Origin: Akkermansiaceae bacterium
GTDB taxonomy: Bacteria; Verrucomicrobiota; Verrucomicrobiia; Verrucomicrobiales; Akkermansiaceae
Length of the DNA stretch: 38,915 nucleotides
NCBI GenBank assembly: GCA_029866215.1
Contig: JARWZU010000063.1
Coordinates: 1-38,915, forward strand
Direction of reading: 5' to 3'
Below the pieces are notes generated by a model. That model worked only from the letters and a program-made list of their open reading frames with translations, was not told the origin of the DNA and did no database searches. A program made the translations under genes and the position numbers. This document shows, one piece after another, positions 31,716 through 38,915 of this stretch. How positions within the stretch are numbered: position 1 is the stretch's first letter; each line of letters begins with the position of its first letter.

Positions 31716-34637
31716 ATGCAGCGAAAAACCCAATATTTCCCCACGCGTTTTACTGCAATTTTTTCATGCCTTCTGGGTGTATTGGCGCTGGATGGACTCC
31801 GTGCGCAACCCGCTCCAGCGGCCCCCGCAGCACCAGTTTCGCCTGCGGCGTTGAATCGCTTATTTACTGAAGCGGAGGAGTCATTCACCGCAAAAGATTA
31901 TCCGACGGCGGTTACGAAAATCACCGAGTTGCTCGCGGCGCTTGGACCGAATAAGGACGCGCCGATTGAGCTACTTTATTTCAACAAAGCGCTTGCCAGT
32001 CTTCTGTCCTCTAATGCCGTCGAGGCGGAGGTCGCATTTGCGGATTATTTGCAGCGTTTTCCCAAAGGTGAGTACGCGAGCCGTTGTTATCTCGGGATCG
32101 GGCGTGCTTGTATCGACCAGAACACCCCAGAGAAAAAAGAGCAGGCGGTGCAAGCGCTTCGTAGCGCAGCCCAAGACCCGAAGTACCGCTCGGAAGCCGG
32201 TCTCTGGCTTGGCCAAGTCTACAACGACCTCGGTAGACGCGAGGAAGCTCTCGAAGTCTTCAAGAGTCTCATGGGCTCGGACATTCGTACACCTCAGCAG
32301 ACGACCGCAGCGGTGGAGGTGATTCGACTGCTTGCAGATGCCGGAAACCAAGAAGACTTCGTGTCCTACCTGAGCCGCTTGAGTGACCAAGCGGGTATCC
32401 GTGATGCGATTGCATGGTACGCCAACCAACTGATCGTCCGTGGGGATGAGCTGGTGGGAACTCAATCGTACGATTCCGCTCTCGCGATTTACCGCGCGGT
32501 GCCGCCACGCAGCCAGATCATAGCGATCCAGAAGGTGTCGCTGGAATCGCAGCGTAAGATTCTGAAAGTTCTTGAGAGTCGGGTCGAACTCGAAAAGACC
32601 AAGCCCTTGGGCCAACGCTCATCGGCATCAGAGCTGGTCAATGGTCTCAAACCCGCTATCGAACTGGCGGCAAAAGCGCTTCAATCGGTCGAGGAAAAGA
32701 CCGATCTCGATGCCACCCTGATCATGCGCCGTGGCCGCTGCCTTTACTATCTTGAGCGCTACGAAGAAGCACTCGTCTGCTTCAGGACGATCCGCAACAA
32801 ACACGCCTCCGCGTCCGACGCCAAGTCTGCGGCCTACGCGGAGATCATCATCACTAACGAGCTGAAAAATATCCCCCTGCTCAAATCCCTCTGTGACGAC
32901 TATGTGCGAAAATACCCGACCGCCGACAACGTCGAACAAGTGGCATCTCTCTCAGGTGAGGTACTTGTCCAAACTGGAAATTGGGCAGAAGTCGGTACCC
33001 TCTATCGTGGATTAGAAGCAAAGTTCCCAGACTCTGCCAACCTCGACCGTTTCACGTTTTTCCAAGGACTTGCATGGTTCCAAGATGGCAATTTTAAAGA
33101 AGCCACCACATTCTTTAATAAGATCATCAAAAATTTTCCTGACAGCTCGATCAATGAAAACGCGCACTATTATGTCGCGATGGCGAATTTCCTAACCAAC
33201 AACTACAAGGAAACGCTCAAGTCTTGTAAGGAATACCTCACGAAATTCCCCGATGGAAGATACGCTGGCGACATGCGTTATCGGCTCGCATTCATCGACT
33301 TCAATGACAAAGACGTCGATCAGACGGACAAAATCATCCGCGATCTCACCCAATTCCTCAACGAGCATCCTGACGATGCTTCTGCGGGCTCGATGTACTG
33401 CCTGCTCGCTGACACCTACAAGAAGAAGAACTCAGACAAGGCGGATCAACTCGCCAAGTTCCAAGCGAGTGCGTTGGAGGCATACAAGAAAGCGGTTTGG
33501 GCAGAAACTCCCGACGACGTCATCCAGTATGCATTGGATTCGGCCACGACCCTGCTTTCGGGCAACAAAGACTTTGCTGGGATCGCCACGCTTCATGCGG
33601 AGTTTCTCAAGCGCAAGCCTGATAGCCCGTTGGCTTTGCTTTCGGCATCGTGGGTCGCGAAAATGAAAACTCGCGAAGGGAAGGCTGACGAAGCAGCAGA
33701 AATGCTAGCAAGTTCCCTCAAATCGCGGATCGCGAATCCAAATGCCGAACAAGTAGAGTTCCTGATCGATGAGCTGGTCAAAACCTTGGTTCCTCGCAAA
33801 AAAGCCAACGAAATTGATGTCGATGCCGTCGACAAGCAACTCGTCGATATTCTCAACAAGGCCACTGCGGAGCGTGAGAATGCCACGACCAACGCGCGGC
33901 TTTATTACGCTCGTGCCCGCCTCGCTCAATTGCTCAAACGGCCAGACCGCTCGGATCTCTATTTGAAGGGCATCGCCACGATCAACGCCAAGGACCCAGC
34001 GGTACTGAGCCCTGCATTGTTGGCAGTCTCGGGCGAGATTCTTCTCAAGCTGGGTGATTTCGATGGGGCGACCGCCATGTTCCAGAGGCTGGTGGATCGT
34101 CACCGTGAGGGTATGTTTGCCGATGCTGGACCCGTGGGCTTGGGCTATGTAGCACTGGCGCGCAAACAACCGGCCGAGGCCTTGAAGATTTTTGAAGACG
34201 CACTGGCGCAGAACCCTGGGATGTCGCGCTTCAAGGAAACCACACTTGGCAAGTTGCAAGCCCTGGTCGCGCTTGACCAGTTGGACGCCGCTGAGAAGCT
34301 TGCGCTCCAAGTGGTTGGAGACAAAATGTTCCGCGGTGAAATGGCGGGCAAAGCTTACATTTTCCTCGGTAAGATCTATCGGGCACAAAGTGCGAAAGCT
34401 GCTGAAAATGATGCCAAACTCGAATTGCTCAAAAAAGCACACGGTACCTACCAGAGAGTGTACGTCGCTTATCAGAGCACTCCGGAGGTTTGTGCTGAAG
34501 CGTATTGGCAGGCCTACGAAACTGCGGGAGACCTTGGCAACAAGACGCTTGCCGATGAAACAATCCGCGCTCTGGCCGCCAACCAGAAACTCAAAAACAC
34601 CGAGCGCTTCAAGAAAGCCAGCGAGCTCATCAAGTGA
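31716..34637 (+). CDS. Secreted tetratricopeptide-repeat protein
   Basis: A 973-residue exported protein. From ATG 31716 it has a good signal peptide (FTAIFSCLLGVLALDGLRAQ, about residues 12-31), then an Ala/Pro stretch. A GTG at 31683 would put 11 residues in front of it and is not favoured. The rest is almost all helical repeats of TPR type, for example AEESFTAKDYPTAVTKITEL, GLWLGQVYNDLGRREEALEV, GRCLYYLERYEEALVCFRTI, FQGLAWFQDGNFKEATTFFN, HYYVAMANFLTNNYKETLKS and LLKLGDFDGATAMFQRLVDR. It is likely a periplasmic scaffold, comparable to CpoB/YbgF beside Tol-Pal, though that comparison is inference. It overlaps the next gene by 4 bp (GTGA). Confidence 0.85.
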   Translation: MQRKTQYFPTRFTAIFSCLLGVLALDGLRAQPAPAAPAAPVSPAALNRLFTEAEESFTAKDYPTAVTKITELLAALGPNKDAPIELLYFNKALASLLSSNAVEAEVAFADYLQRFPKGEYASRCYLGIGRACIDQNTPEKKEQAVQALRSAAQDPKYRSEAGLWLGQVYNDLGRREEALEVFKSLMGSDIRTPQQTTAAVEVIRLLADAGNQEDFVSYLSRLSDQAGIRDAIAWYANQLIVRGDELVGTQSYDSALAIYRAVPPRSQIIAIQKVSLESQRKILKVLESRVELEKTKPLGQRSSASELVNGLKPAIELAAKALQSVEEKTDLDATLIMRRGRCLYYLERYEEALVCFRTIRNKHASASDAKSAAYAEIIITNELKNIPLLKSLCDDYVRKYPTADNVEQVASLSGEVLVQTGNWAEVGTLYRGLEAKFPDSANLDRFTFFQGLAWFQDGNFKEATTFFNKIIKNFPDSSINENAHYYVAMANFLTNNYKETLKSCKEYLTKFPDGRYAGDMRYRLAFIDFNDKDVDQTDKIIRDLTQFLNEHPDDASAGSMYCLLADTYKKKNSDKADQLAKFQASALEAYKKAVWAETPDDVIQYALDSATTLLSGNKDFAGIATLHAEFLKRKPDSPLALLSASWVAKMKTREGKADEAAEMLASSLKSRIANPNAEQVEFLIDELVKTLVPRKKANEIDVDAVDKQLVDILNKATAERENATTNARLYYARARLAQLLKRPDRSDLYLKGIATINAKDPAVLSPALLAVSGEILLKLGDFDGATAMFQRLVDRHREGMFADAGPVGLGYVALARKQPAEALKIFEDALAQNPGMSRFKETTLGKLQALVALDQLDAAEKLALQVVGDKMFRGEMAGKAYIFLGKIYRAQSAKAAENDAKLELLKKAHGTYQRVYVAYQSTPEVCAEAYWQAYETAGDLGNKTLADETIRALAANQKLKNTERFKKASELIK

Positions 34638-35527
34638 ATTTCAGACCTATGACACCTTCATCGCGCCCAATCCGCTCCGCCTTGTTCCTTGGCGCGGTCG
34701 CCATGCTGCCCCTGTCGTTGGCAAATGCGGCCGAGCCGATCCGCATCGTGTTCCAGAATGGCCGCTCGGTGCCTGTCTCTGCTGTCATTCTTCAAAATGA
34801 TAGTCTGGTGATGCAGGCGGTCGCCGAAGGCTTCGGGCCTGGTCAAACTTTTCCCTTGGCCAGCGCAGATCACGTTTACGGCGAGCGCCCAGCCGAGCTC
34901 GACCCCGCCATCGCATTGGTGCTCATGAGTCGCCCAGGCGATGCCCTCAAACCCTTGGAAGGACTACTCGCATCGCAGAGAGTCACCGCCAAGATCCCTG
35001 GAAATTTCTGGTTAGAAACGGCTCGTGCGGCGTTGGTAGCTTATGCTTTGAATGGCGACGCGGCGAAGTGCGTGGAAATCGGCAAACAAATTTCCGAAGC
35101 AACACCTGTCCAAGGGATCGACCCATTTGTTGTGCTTGGCAAGGCCCTGCTTGCGCCAGTTTCCACTAGCACCAGTGACCGTGAAGTCGCCTTCCGCGAT
35201 CTAACCACTGATAATTTGCCAGCCGATGTCGGAGCCTACGCCTCACTCCTACGAGCGGAGTTGCTCGATACCAGTAAGCGCGATAGCGATCCCGCGAAGG
35301 CGCTCCAGCAAGAAAACGAAATTCTTGAGGCTTACCTCACGGTGCCGTGCCTATTCCCATCCGGTGGCATGGTGCTTAACGCCGTTGCCGAACTGAAGGC
35401 AGCGGAAATTCTTGCCACTCGTGGCCGCCGTGAAGAAGCGGTTGCACTCCTCAAGTCGTGCATTCGCAATTCCTCCGGAACCTTGGTCGCCGTGGAAGCC
35501 ACTAAACGTCTTGATAGCCTCAAATAA
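34634..35527 (+). CDS. Exported protein of unknown function in the ExbBD operon
   Basis: A 297-residue protein with a signal peptide (SALFLGAVAMLPLSLANAAE, about 15-34). A short beta-rich segment follows (IRIVFQNGRSVPVSAVILQN, about 36-55) that looks like a small SH3-like barrel. The remainder is mainly helical with TPR/SEL-like character, such as FWLETARAALVAYALNGDAA and AAEILATRGRREEAVALLKS. I do not recognise the family. The GTG at 34634 overlaps the TPR stop as GTGA, suggesting translational coupling; ATG at 34649 is an alternative start that also keeps the signal peptide. It lies 42 bp before the exbB-type gene, so it is probably part of the same envelope machine. Confidence 0.75.
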   Translation: MNFRPMTPSSRPIRSALFLGAVAMLPLSLANAAEPIRIVFQNGRSVPVSAVILQNDSLVMQAVAEGFGPGQTFPLASADHVYGERPAELDPAIALVLMSRPGDALKPLEGLLASQRVTAKIPGNFWLETARAALVAYALNGDAAKCVEIGKQISEATPVQGIDPFVVLGKALLAPVSTSTSDREVAFRDLTTDNLPADVGAYASLLRAELLDTSKRDSDPAKALQQENEILEAYLTVPCLFPSGGMVLNAVAELKAAEILATRGRREEAVALLKSCIRNSSGTLVAVEATKRLDSLK

Positions 35528-35569
35528 ACTAGCCTGTTCATTTATCACCCAACTCTCTAATTTAATTCT

Positions 35570-36352
35570 ATGAAAAAAACCATTCAAAAAGCCGTCTACG
35601 CGGCGCTCGTGTTTCTTCCGATGTCCGCATTCGCTGCGGAGGCTGCCAAAGCAGGAGAAGTGAAAAAAACCTTCATCGACGTTCTTGCCGAAGGTGGATG
35701 GTGCATGTGGCCAATCGGCGGCTTCTCGATCGCAACGGTCTGGCTGATCATTGACATCTGGATGCGCACCAACGACAAGAAAATGGTTCCTGCCGAGGAT
35801 GTTTCCATCGCTCAACAATCGTTTCTCGCGGGCGACTACGTCGGGGCTTACCAAGCGATGAAGGCGCTTAACAGCCCATTTGCGAATGTGGTTCGCTCGG
35901 CGCTTTCTTCGATTGGCTATGGCAAGGCAGCAACGGAAGAGGCGCTCGTTGCCGAGGTGGACAAGGTAAATTCCAAGCTCCAAACTCGGATCAACTACCT
36001 TTCCGTCATTGGTGTTTGTACGCCGATGGTCGGTCTCCTCGGAACGGTCTCGGGTATGCGGGGTGCCTTTGCCAGCCTCGGGTCTGCGGGCATCGGCGAT
36101 CCAGCGTCGCTTTCTGGTCACATCGGCGAGGTTCTCATCGCTACCGCTGCGGGTCTCTTCATCGCGATTCCTGCTTTCATGGGGTTCTATTTCCTCCGCA
36201 ACAAACTGCAGGCTGGGATGCATCATCTTGAGGAGGAATCCAGCCGTTTGTTCCGCAACGCGCCATACGAGTATTTGAAGGATGCCGATGTGGGTCAGGA
36301 AGAAACATTCGCTGCTCTGCCAAACTGGGTGCAAGGTCAGCAAGGTGCCTGA
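35570..36352 (+). CDS. exbB: ExbB/TolQ/MotA-family proton channel protein
   Basis: A 260-residue inner-membrane protein. It starts with a signal-peptide-like helix ending MSAFAAEA (about 16-23), as in longer ExbB proteins. Then come TM1 (WCMWPIGGFSIATVWLIIDI, about 44-63), a large cytoplasmic loop, TM2 (INYLSVIGVCTPMVGLLGTV, about 142-161, followed by the family SGMRGAFASLG) and TM3 (VLIATAAGLFIAIPAFMGFY, about 187-206). The GLLGTVSGM and ATAAGLFIAIPA motifs are diagnostic. With ExbD it forms a proton channel that energises an envelope partner. It is followed by two exbD genes. Confidence 0.93.
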   Translation: MKKTIQKAVYAALVFLPMSAFAAEAAKAGEVKKTFIDVLAEGGWCMWPIGGFSIATVWLIIDIWMRTNDKKMVPAEDVSIAQQSFLAGDYVGAYQAMKALNSPFANVVRSALSSIGYGKAATEEALVAEVDKVNSKLQTRINYLSVIGVCTPMVGLLGTVSGMRGAFASLGSAGIGDPASLSGHIGEVLIATAAGLFIAIPAFMGFYFLRNKLQAGMHHLEEESSRLFRNAPYEYLKDADVGQEETFAALPNWVQGQQGA

Positions 36353-36395
36353 GTTGCCTCATCGGCGCAAATCCTAACACTTAACACAAAAAACC

Positions 36396-36833
36396 ATGGC
36401 CGGCGGCGGAGGAGGAGGAGAGAGCGGGGAACCCGAGTTCCAAATTGCTCCTATGATCGATGTGCTGCTCGTGCTGCTCATTTTCTTCATGAGCATCACC
36501 TCGGCCGAGGTGCTGAAAGTGGATAAAAAAATCACGCTCCCTATTTCGGCCCATGCCAAAAAGCGGGATCCAGAAATGTCCAAGCACGAGATTGCCATCA
36601 ATATCCGCTGGGATTCCAAACAAAATAAATCGCTGCTCTTGGTCGATGATATCGCCTATCCCGCTATTTCAGATCTCATCCCTTACCTCAAAGAACGCCG
36701 GGCGAAGGATGACAAACTGCGGGTAGTGATCCGAGGTGATAAGTTGCTCCCAGCAATCGAAGTTCAGCGGGTGATGAACCTTGTCGGTGAAGGCGGGATT
36801 GCCGATATTTCATTCGCTGCTTCTAACAAATAA
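36396..36833 (+). CDS. exbD: ExbD/TolR-family protein, first copy
   Basis: A 145-residue protein with one N-terminal transmembrane helix and a periplasmic domain. The helix motif FQIAPMIDVLLVLLIFFM carries the conserved proton-handling Asp22. The leader MAGGGGGGESGE is unusually Gly-rich. The periplasmic domain (about 45-145) ends with the usual LRVVIRGDKLLPAIEVQRVM-like fold and a GIADISFA strand. It lies 43 bp after exbB and 5 bp before the second exbD. The two copies share the helix motif but differ in their periplasmic domains. Confidence 0.92.
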   Translation: MAGGGGGGESGEPEFQIAPMIDVLLVLLIFFMSITSAEVLKVDKKITLPISAHAKKRDPEMSKHEIAINIRWDSKQNKSLLLVDDIAYPAISDLIPYLKERRAKDDKLRVVIRGDKLLPAIEVQRVMNLVGEGGIADISFAASNK

Positions 36834-36838
36834 TTCTC

Positions 36839-37291
36839 ATGAGCCGCCGCAGCAAAAGAAAGCTATCCGGAGAAGTGAATCTAGGTTTCCAGATTGCGCC
36901 GATGATCGACGTGGTCTTTGTGATCATGCTGTACTTCATGGTCATGGCGGGTGCCGTTCAGGTAGAGAACGCCCATAACACGAAGTTACCAGGAACCGTG
37001 GCGACAGAGACGGATACGCCGATGCCAGATGAAATCGCCGTCCGGATTGAGGATGATGGCCAAGTGTACCTCAACGACGATCCGCTCGATACGCCGGAGG
37101 CAAAGCAACTGCCAGAGTTCACCAATAACCTCAAGCAGCTCCACGACAGCAGTATGGCCTCGAAGTCTGAGGTGCTAGTCACAATCTACGCCAACGAACT
37201 TGCTCGCTACGAGCGGGTGGTCGACGTGCTCGATGCCCTCAGCCGTGCAGAGATTTCTAATGTGACTTTCCAAGCAGGAAGTCCTGAATAA
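36839..37291 (+). CDS. exbD: ExbD/TolR-family protein, second copy
   Basis: A 150-residue protein with a basic cytoplasmic start (MSRRSKRKLSGE), then the transmembrane motif FQIAPMIDVVFVIMLYFMVM with the conserved Asp24. The periplasmic domain shows DEIAVRIEDDGQVYLNDDPL, a strand pattern typical of ExbD, and ends with VVDVLDALSRAEISNVTFQA. It is clearly diverged from the first copy, so recent duplication is unlikely. It lies 5 bp after the first exbD and 38 bp before the toroid gene. Two distinct ExbD proteins beside one ExbB suggest a mixed dimer. Confidence 0.92.
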   Translation: MSRRSKRKLSGEVNLGFQIAPMIDVVFVIMLYFMVMAGAVQVENAHNTKLPGTVATETDTPMPDEIAVRIEDDGQVYLNDDPLDTPEAKQLPEFTNNLKQLHDSSMASKSEVLVTIYANELARYERVVDVLDALSRAEISNVTFQAGSPE

Positions 37292-37329
37292 CTTTAAATT
37301 CTCGCAGATCGCCCAACCCAATCACGACC

Positions 37330-38877
37330 ATGGAACTTTACGACAGCGAAGGAAATCTCATCCAAGTCAAGGAGCGTAAGATGGGCTTCTGGGCAAAAAT
37401 CGGCGGTGGCTCGTTGATGTTTGCGGCGTTGTTTCACGTGGTGTTGCTGGTTGTTGGTGGGTTTTGGATTTTCCAAGTCATCCGGGAGCCCGAAAAGAAG
37501 GTGGATTTCATGCCACCCGGCGGCGGCGGCGGCGGTGAACGTGGAGCCGAACACCAAGTTCAACAGAAAAAGCGTGCGCAAATCACCCCAACGACCAATG
37601 CCAAACGCGTCTTCGCCGAGGGAGCTCAAGCGTCGTACTCGATCCCTGAGCAAGGTGATAGCTTTGGTGAGATGTCGACGCTCAGTTCGCTGAGTGGCGG
37701 TGGGATGTCGGGCGGCCTGGGAGGCTCTGGCAGCGGTGCAGGATTTGGCAAGGGGGCAGGTGCTGGCGGAGGTCTCGGTATGGGCGCTGGCGCCGGAAAA
37801 CTTTTCGGCCTGATCCCAGAGACGATGCGCAAACGATGCTCAAAGGAGGATCGCATGGCCCGTCTCGCCGAGAACGGTGGAACTCCAGCATGCGAAGACG
37901 CCGTACTAAAATCACTCCGCTGGTTCAAGTCGACTCAAGCAGCCGATGGGTCATGGGGCGATTCGAATAAAGCTGCGATGACTGGACTCGCGCTGCTCGC
38001 TTATTTTGGGCACTGCGAAACTCCTGCATCTGAAGAATTCGGCGATTCATGCATGAAAGGCATCGGCTATTTGGTCAACCGAGCGCTGAAAGCGGACGGT
38101 AAGATGTCGGCGGACTTCACTGTCAATGGCTGGGTGTATGAGCACGCGATCGCCACCTACGCGCTCGGTGAGGCCACTACTTTCTGTAAGGAGCTCAAGA
38201 TCGAGATTCCTTCATTGGTGGAAATGACAGAAAAAGCTGGCCAATTCATCATCGACAACCAGCACAAGAGCGGTGGCTGGGCGTACCTTTACGCGCTGGA
38301 GAAAGGCCATCCCGATGTTTCGATTGTTGGGTGGCAGATCCAAGCCCTCAAGGCTTGCAGCCACACGGGAATCAAATACAAGGGCTTGAATGCATGCATC
38401 AGTAAAGCCTTAGAGTATGTCAATGCCCGGCAAGATGACAATGGGGGTTATGGCTATACCAGCAAAAAACCGTCCCGAGAAAAAACCTATTATACCCTGA
38501 CGGGAGTGGGGATGCTTTGCAACCAGATGTGGGGCAAAGGGGCTCAAACTGAAGTGAGTAAAGCAGCAAAATACATCCTCGAAAACACCAAGTTTGACTA
38601 CAATGACAAAAGTGGTGATCTGTATGTTCATTATTACGAATCTCAGGCGATGATACAGTTAGGCGGCGATGGCTGGAAAAAATACAACGAGATCTTCCGC
38701 GACCAAGTGCTGAACAATCAGACTGAGGATGGCTCATGGAAAGCGTCGGGTGGCACCAACTCGTTGGGGGGCAGCTCGGGCAAAGTTTATCGCACGGCTC
38801 TCTGCACTCTGATGCTCGAAGTTTATTACCGCTTCCTGAATTCCGACAGCGGTGGCAAGCGGCGTTCTGGGATTTGA
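37330..38877 (+). CDS. TonB-like transmembrane helix fused to a squalene-cyclase-like alpha/alpha toroid
   Basis: A 515-residue protein. A short cytoplasmic part precedes one transmembrane helix (about 27-49, SLMFAALFHVVLLVVGGFWI) that contains His36, recalling the Ser/His helix of TonB and TolA. A Gly-rich, low-complexity linker follows (about 62-160). The C-terminal domain (about 175-510) belongs to the prenyltransferase/squalene oxidase repeat superfamily: QW-like repeats at ADGSWGDS (about 204), SGGWAYL (about 313), DNGGYGYTS (about 369) and EDGSWKAS (about 464). I see no DxDD acid motif of squalene-hopene cyclase, so catalysis is doubtful. Being last in an exbB-exbD-exbD operon, it is placed where TonB or TolA would be. 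Function unknown. Confidence 0.85.
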   Translation: MELYDSEGNLIQVKERKMGFWAKIGGGSLMFAALFHVVLLVVGGFWIFQVIREPEKKVDFMPPGGGGGGERGAEHQVQQKKRAQITPTTNAKRVFAEGAQASYSIPEQGDSFGEMSTLSSLSGGGMSGGLGGSGSGAGFGKGAGAGGGLGMGAGAGKLFGLIPETMRKRCSKEDRMARLAENGGTPACEDAVLKSLRWFKSTQAADGSWGDSNKAAMTGLALLAYFGHCETPASEEFGDSCMKGIGYLVNRALKADGKMSADFTVNGWVYEHAIATYALGEATTFCKELKIEIPSLVEMTEKAGQFIIDNQHKSGGWAYLYALEKGHPDVSIVGWQIQALKACSHTGIKYKGLNACISKALEYVNARQDDNGGYGYTSKKPSREKTYYTLTGVGMLCNQMWGKGAQTEVSKAAKYILENTKFDYNDKSGDLYVHYYESQAMIQLGGDGWKKYNEIFRDQVLNNQTEDGSWKASGGTNSLGGSSGKVYRTALCTLMLEVYYRFLNSDSGGKRRSGI

Positions 38878-38897
38878 GCCCATCAAACGCTAAGTTT

Positions 38898-38913
38898 GCC
38901 CCGTGGTTGGGGC
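38898..38913 (+). terminator. Hairpin at window end, probable operon terminator
   Basis: GCCCC (38898-38902) pairs with GGGGC (38909-38913) around a 6-nt loop, 20 bp after the toroid stop codon. The sequence ends 2 bases later, so a following T-run cannot be checked. Confidence 0.4.
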
Positions 38914-38915
38914 TA

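Overview
The window is a 38.9 kb piece of a bacterial chromosome, most likely from the phylum Verrucomicrobiota (order Verrucomicrobiales). This assignment is inference. It rests on the mix of families: a Tat-exported Gfo/Idh/MocA oxidoreductase, a cytochrome c with a PA14 domain beside a sorbosone-dehydrogenase-like propeller, an Agl23-type membrane glycosyltransferase, and an ExbB/ExbD/ExbD operon ending in a protein with a squalene-cyclase-like toroid. Start codons almost never have a Shine-Dalgarno sequence. No insertion sequence, prophage, CRISPR array or replication origin was seen.

Positions 1-7320 (mostly + strand) hold a DUF2452/C1orf50-like protein, alanine racemase (alr), an exported oxidoreductase, a minus-strand GT2 glycosyltransferase, an Agl23-like membrane glycosyltransferase overlapping an ApbE-like flavinyltransferase, and a family-1-type glycosyltransferase. 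Positions 7346-17212 are all minus strand: topB, dprA, thiH, a 343 bp degenerate tandem repeat of about 21 bp units, an exported beta-propeller, a cytochrome c/PA14 protein and a membrane-anchored N-acetylmuramoyl-L-alanine amidase. A YmdB-type phosphodiesterase (+) diverges from the amidase.

Positions 18156-31489 are a complete information-processing block: promoter, tRNA-Thr(GGT), tuf, tRNA-Trp(CCA), secE, nusG, rplK, rplA, rplJ, rplL, rpoB, rpoC and a strong intrinsic terminator. Several intergenic gaps here can form RNA hairpins, including a likely attenuator between rplL and rpoB.

Positions 31716-38877 look like one envelope operon: a 973-residue secreted TPR protein, a small exported protein of unknown function, an ExbB/TolQ-type protein, two different ExbD/TolR-type proteins, and a protein joining a TonB-like N-terminal transmembrane helix and Gly-rich linker to an alpha/alpha toroid. 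The arrangement suggests a proton-motive-force-driven envelope machine in which the toroid protein takes the TonB/TolA position. This is the best candidate in the window for an undescribed system.
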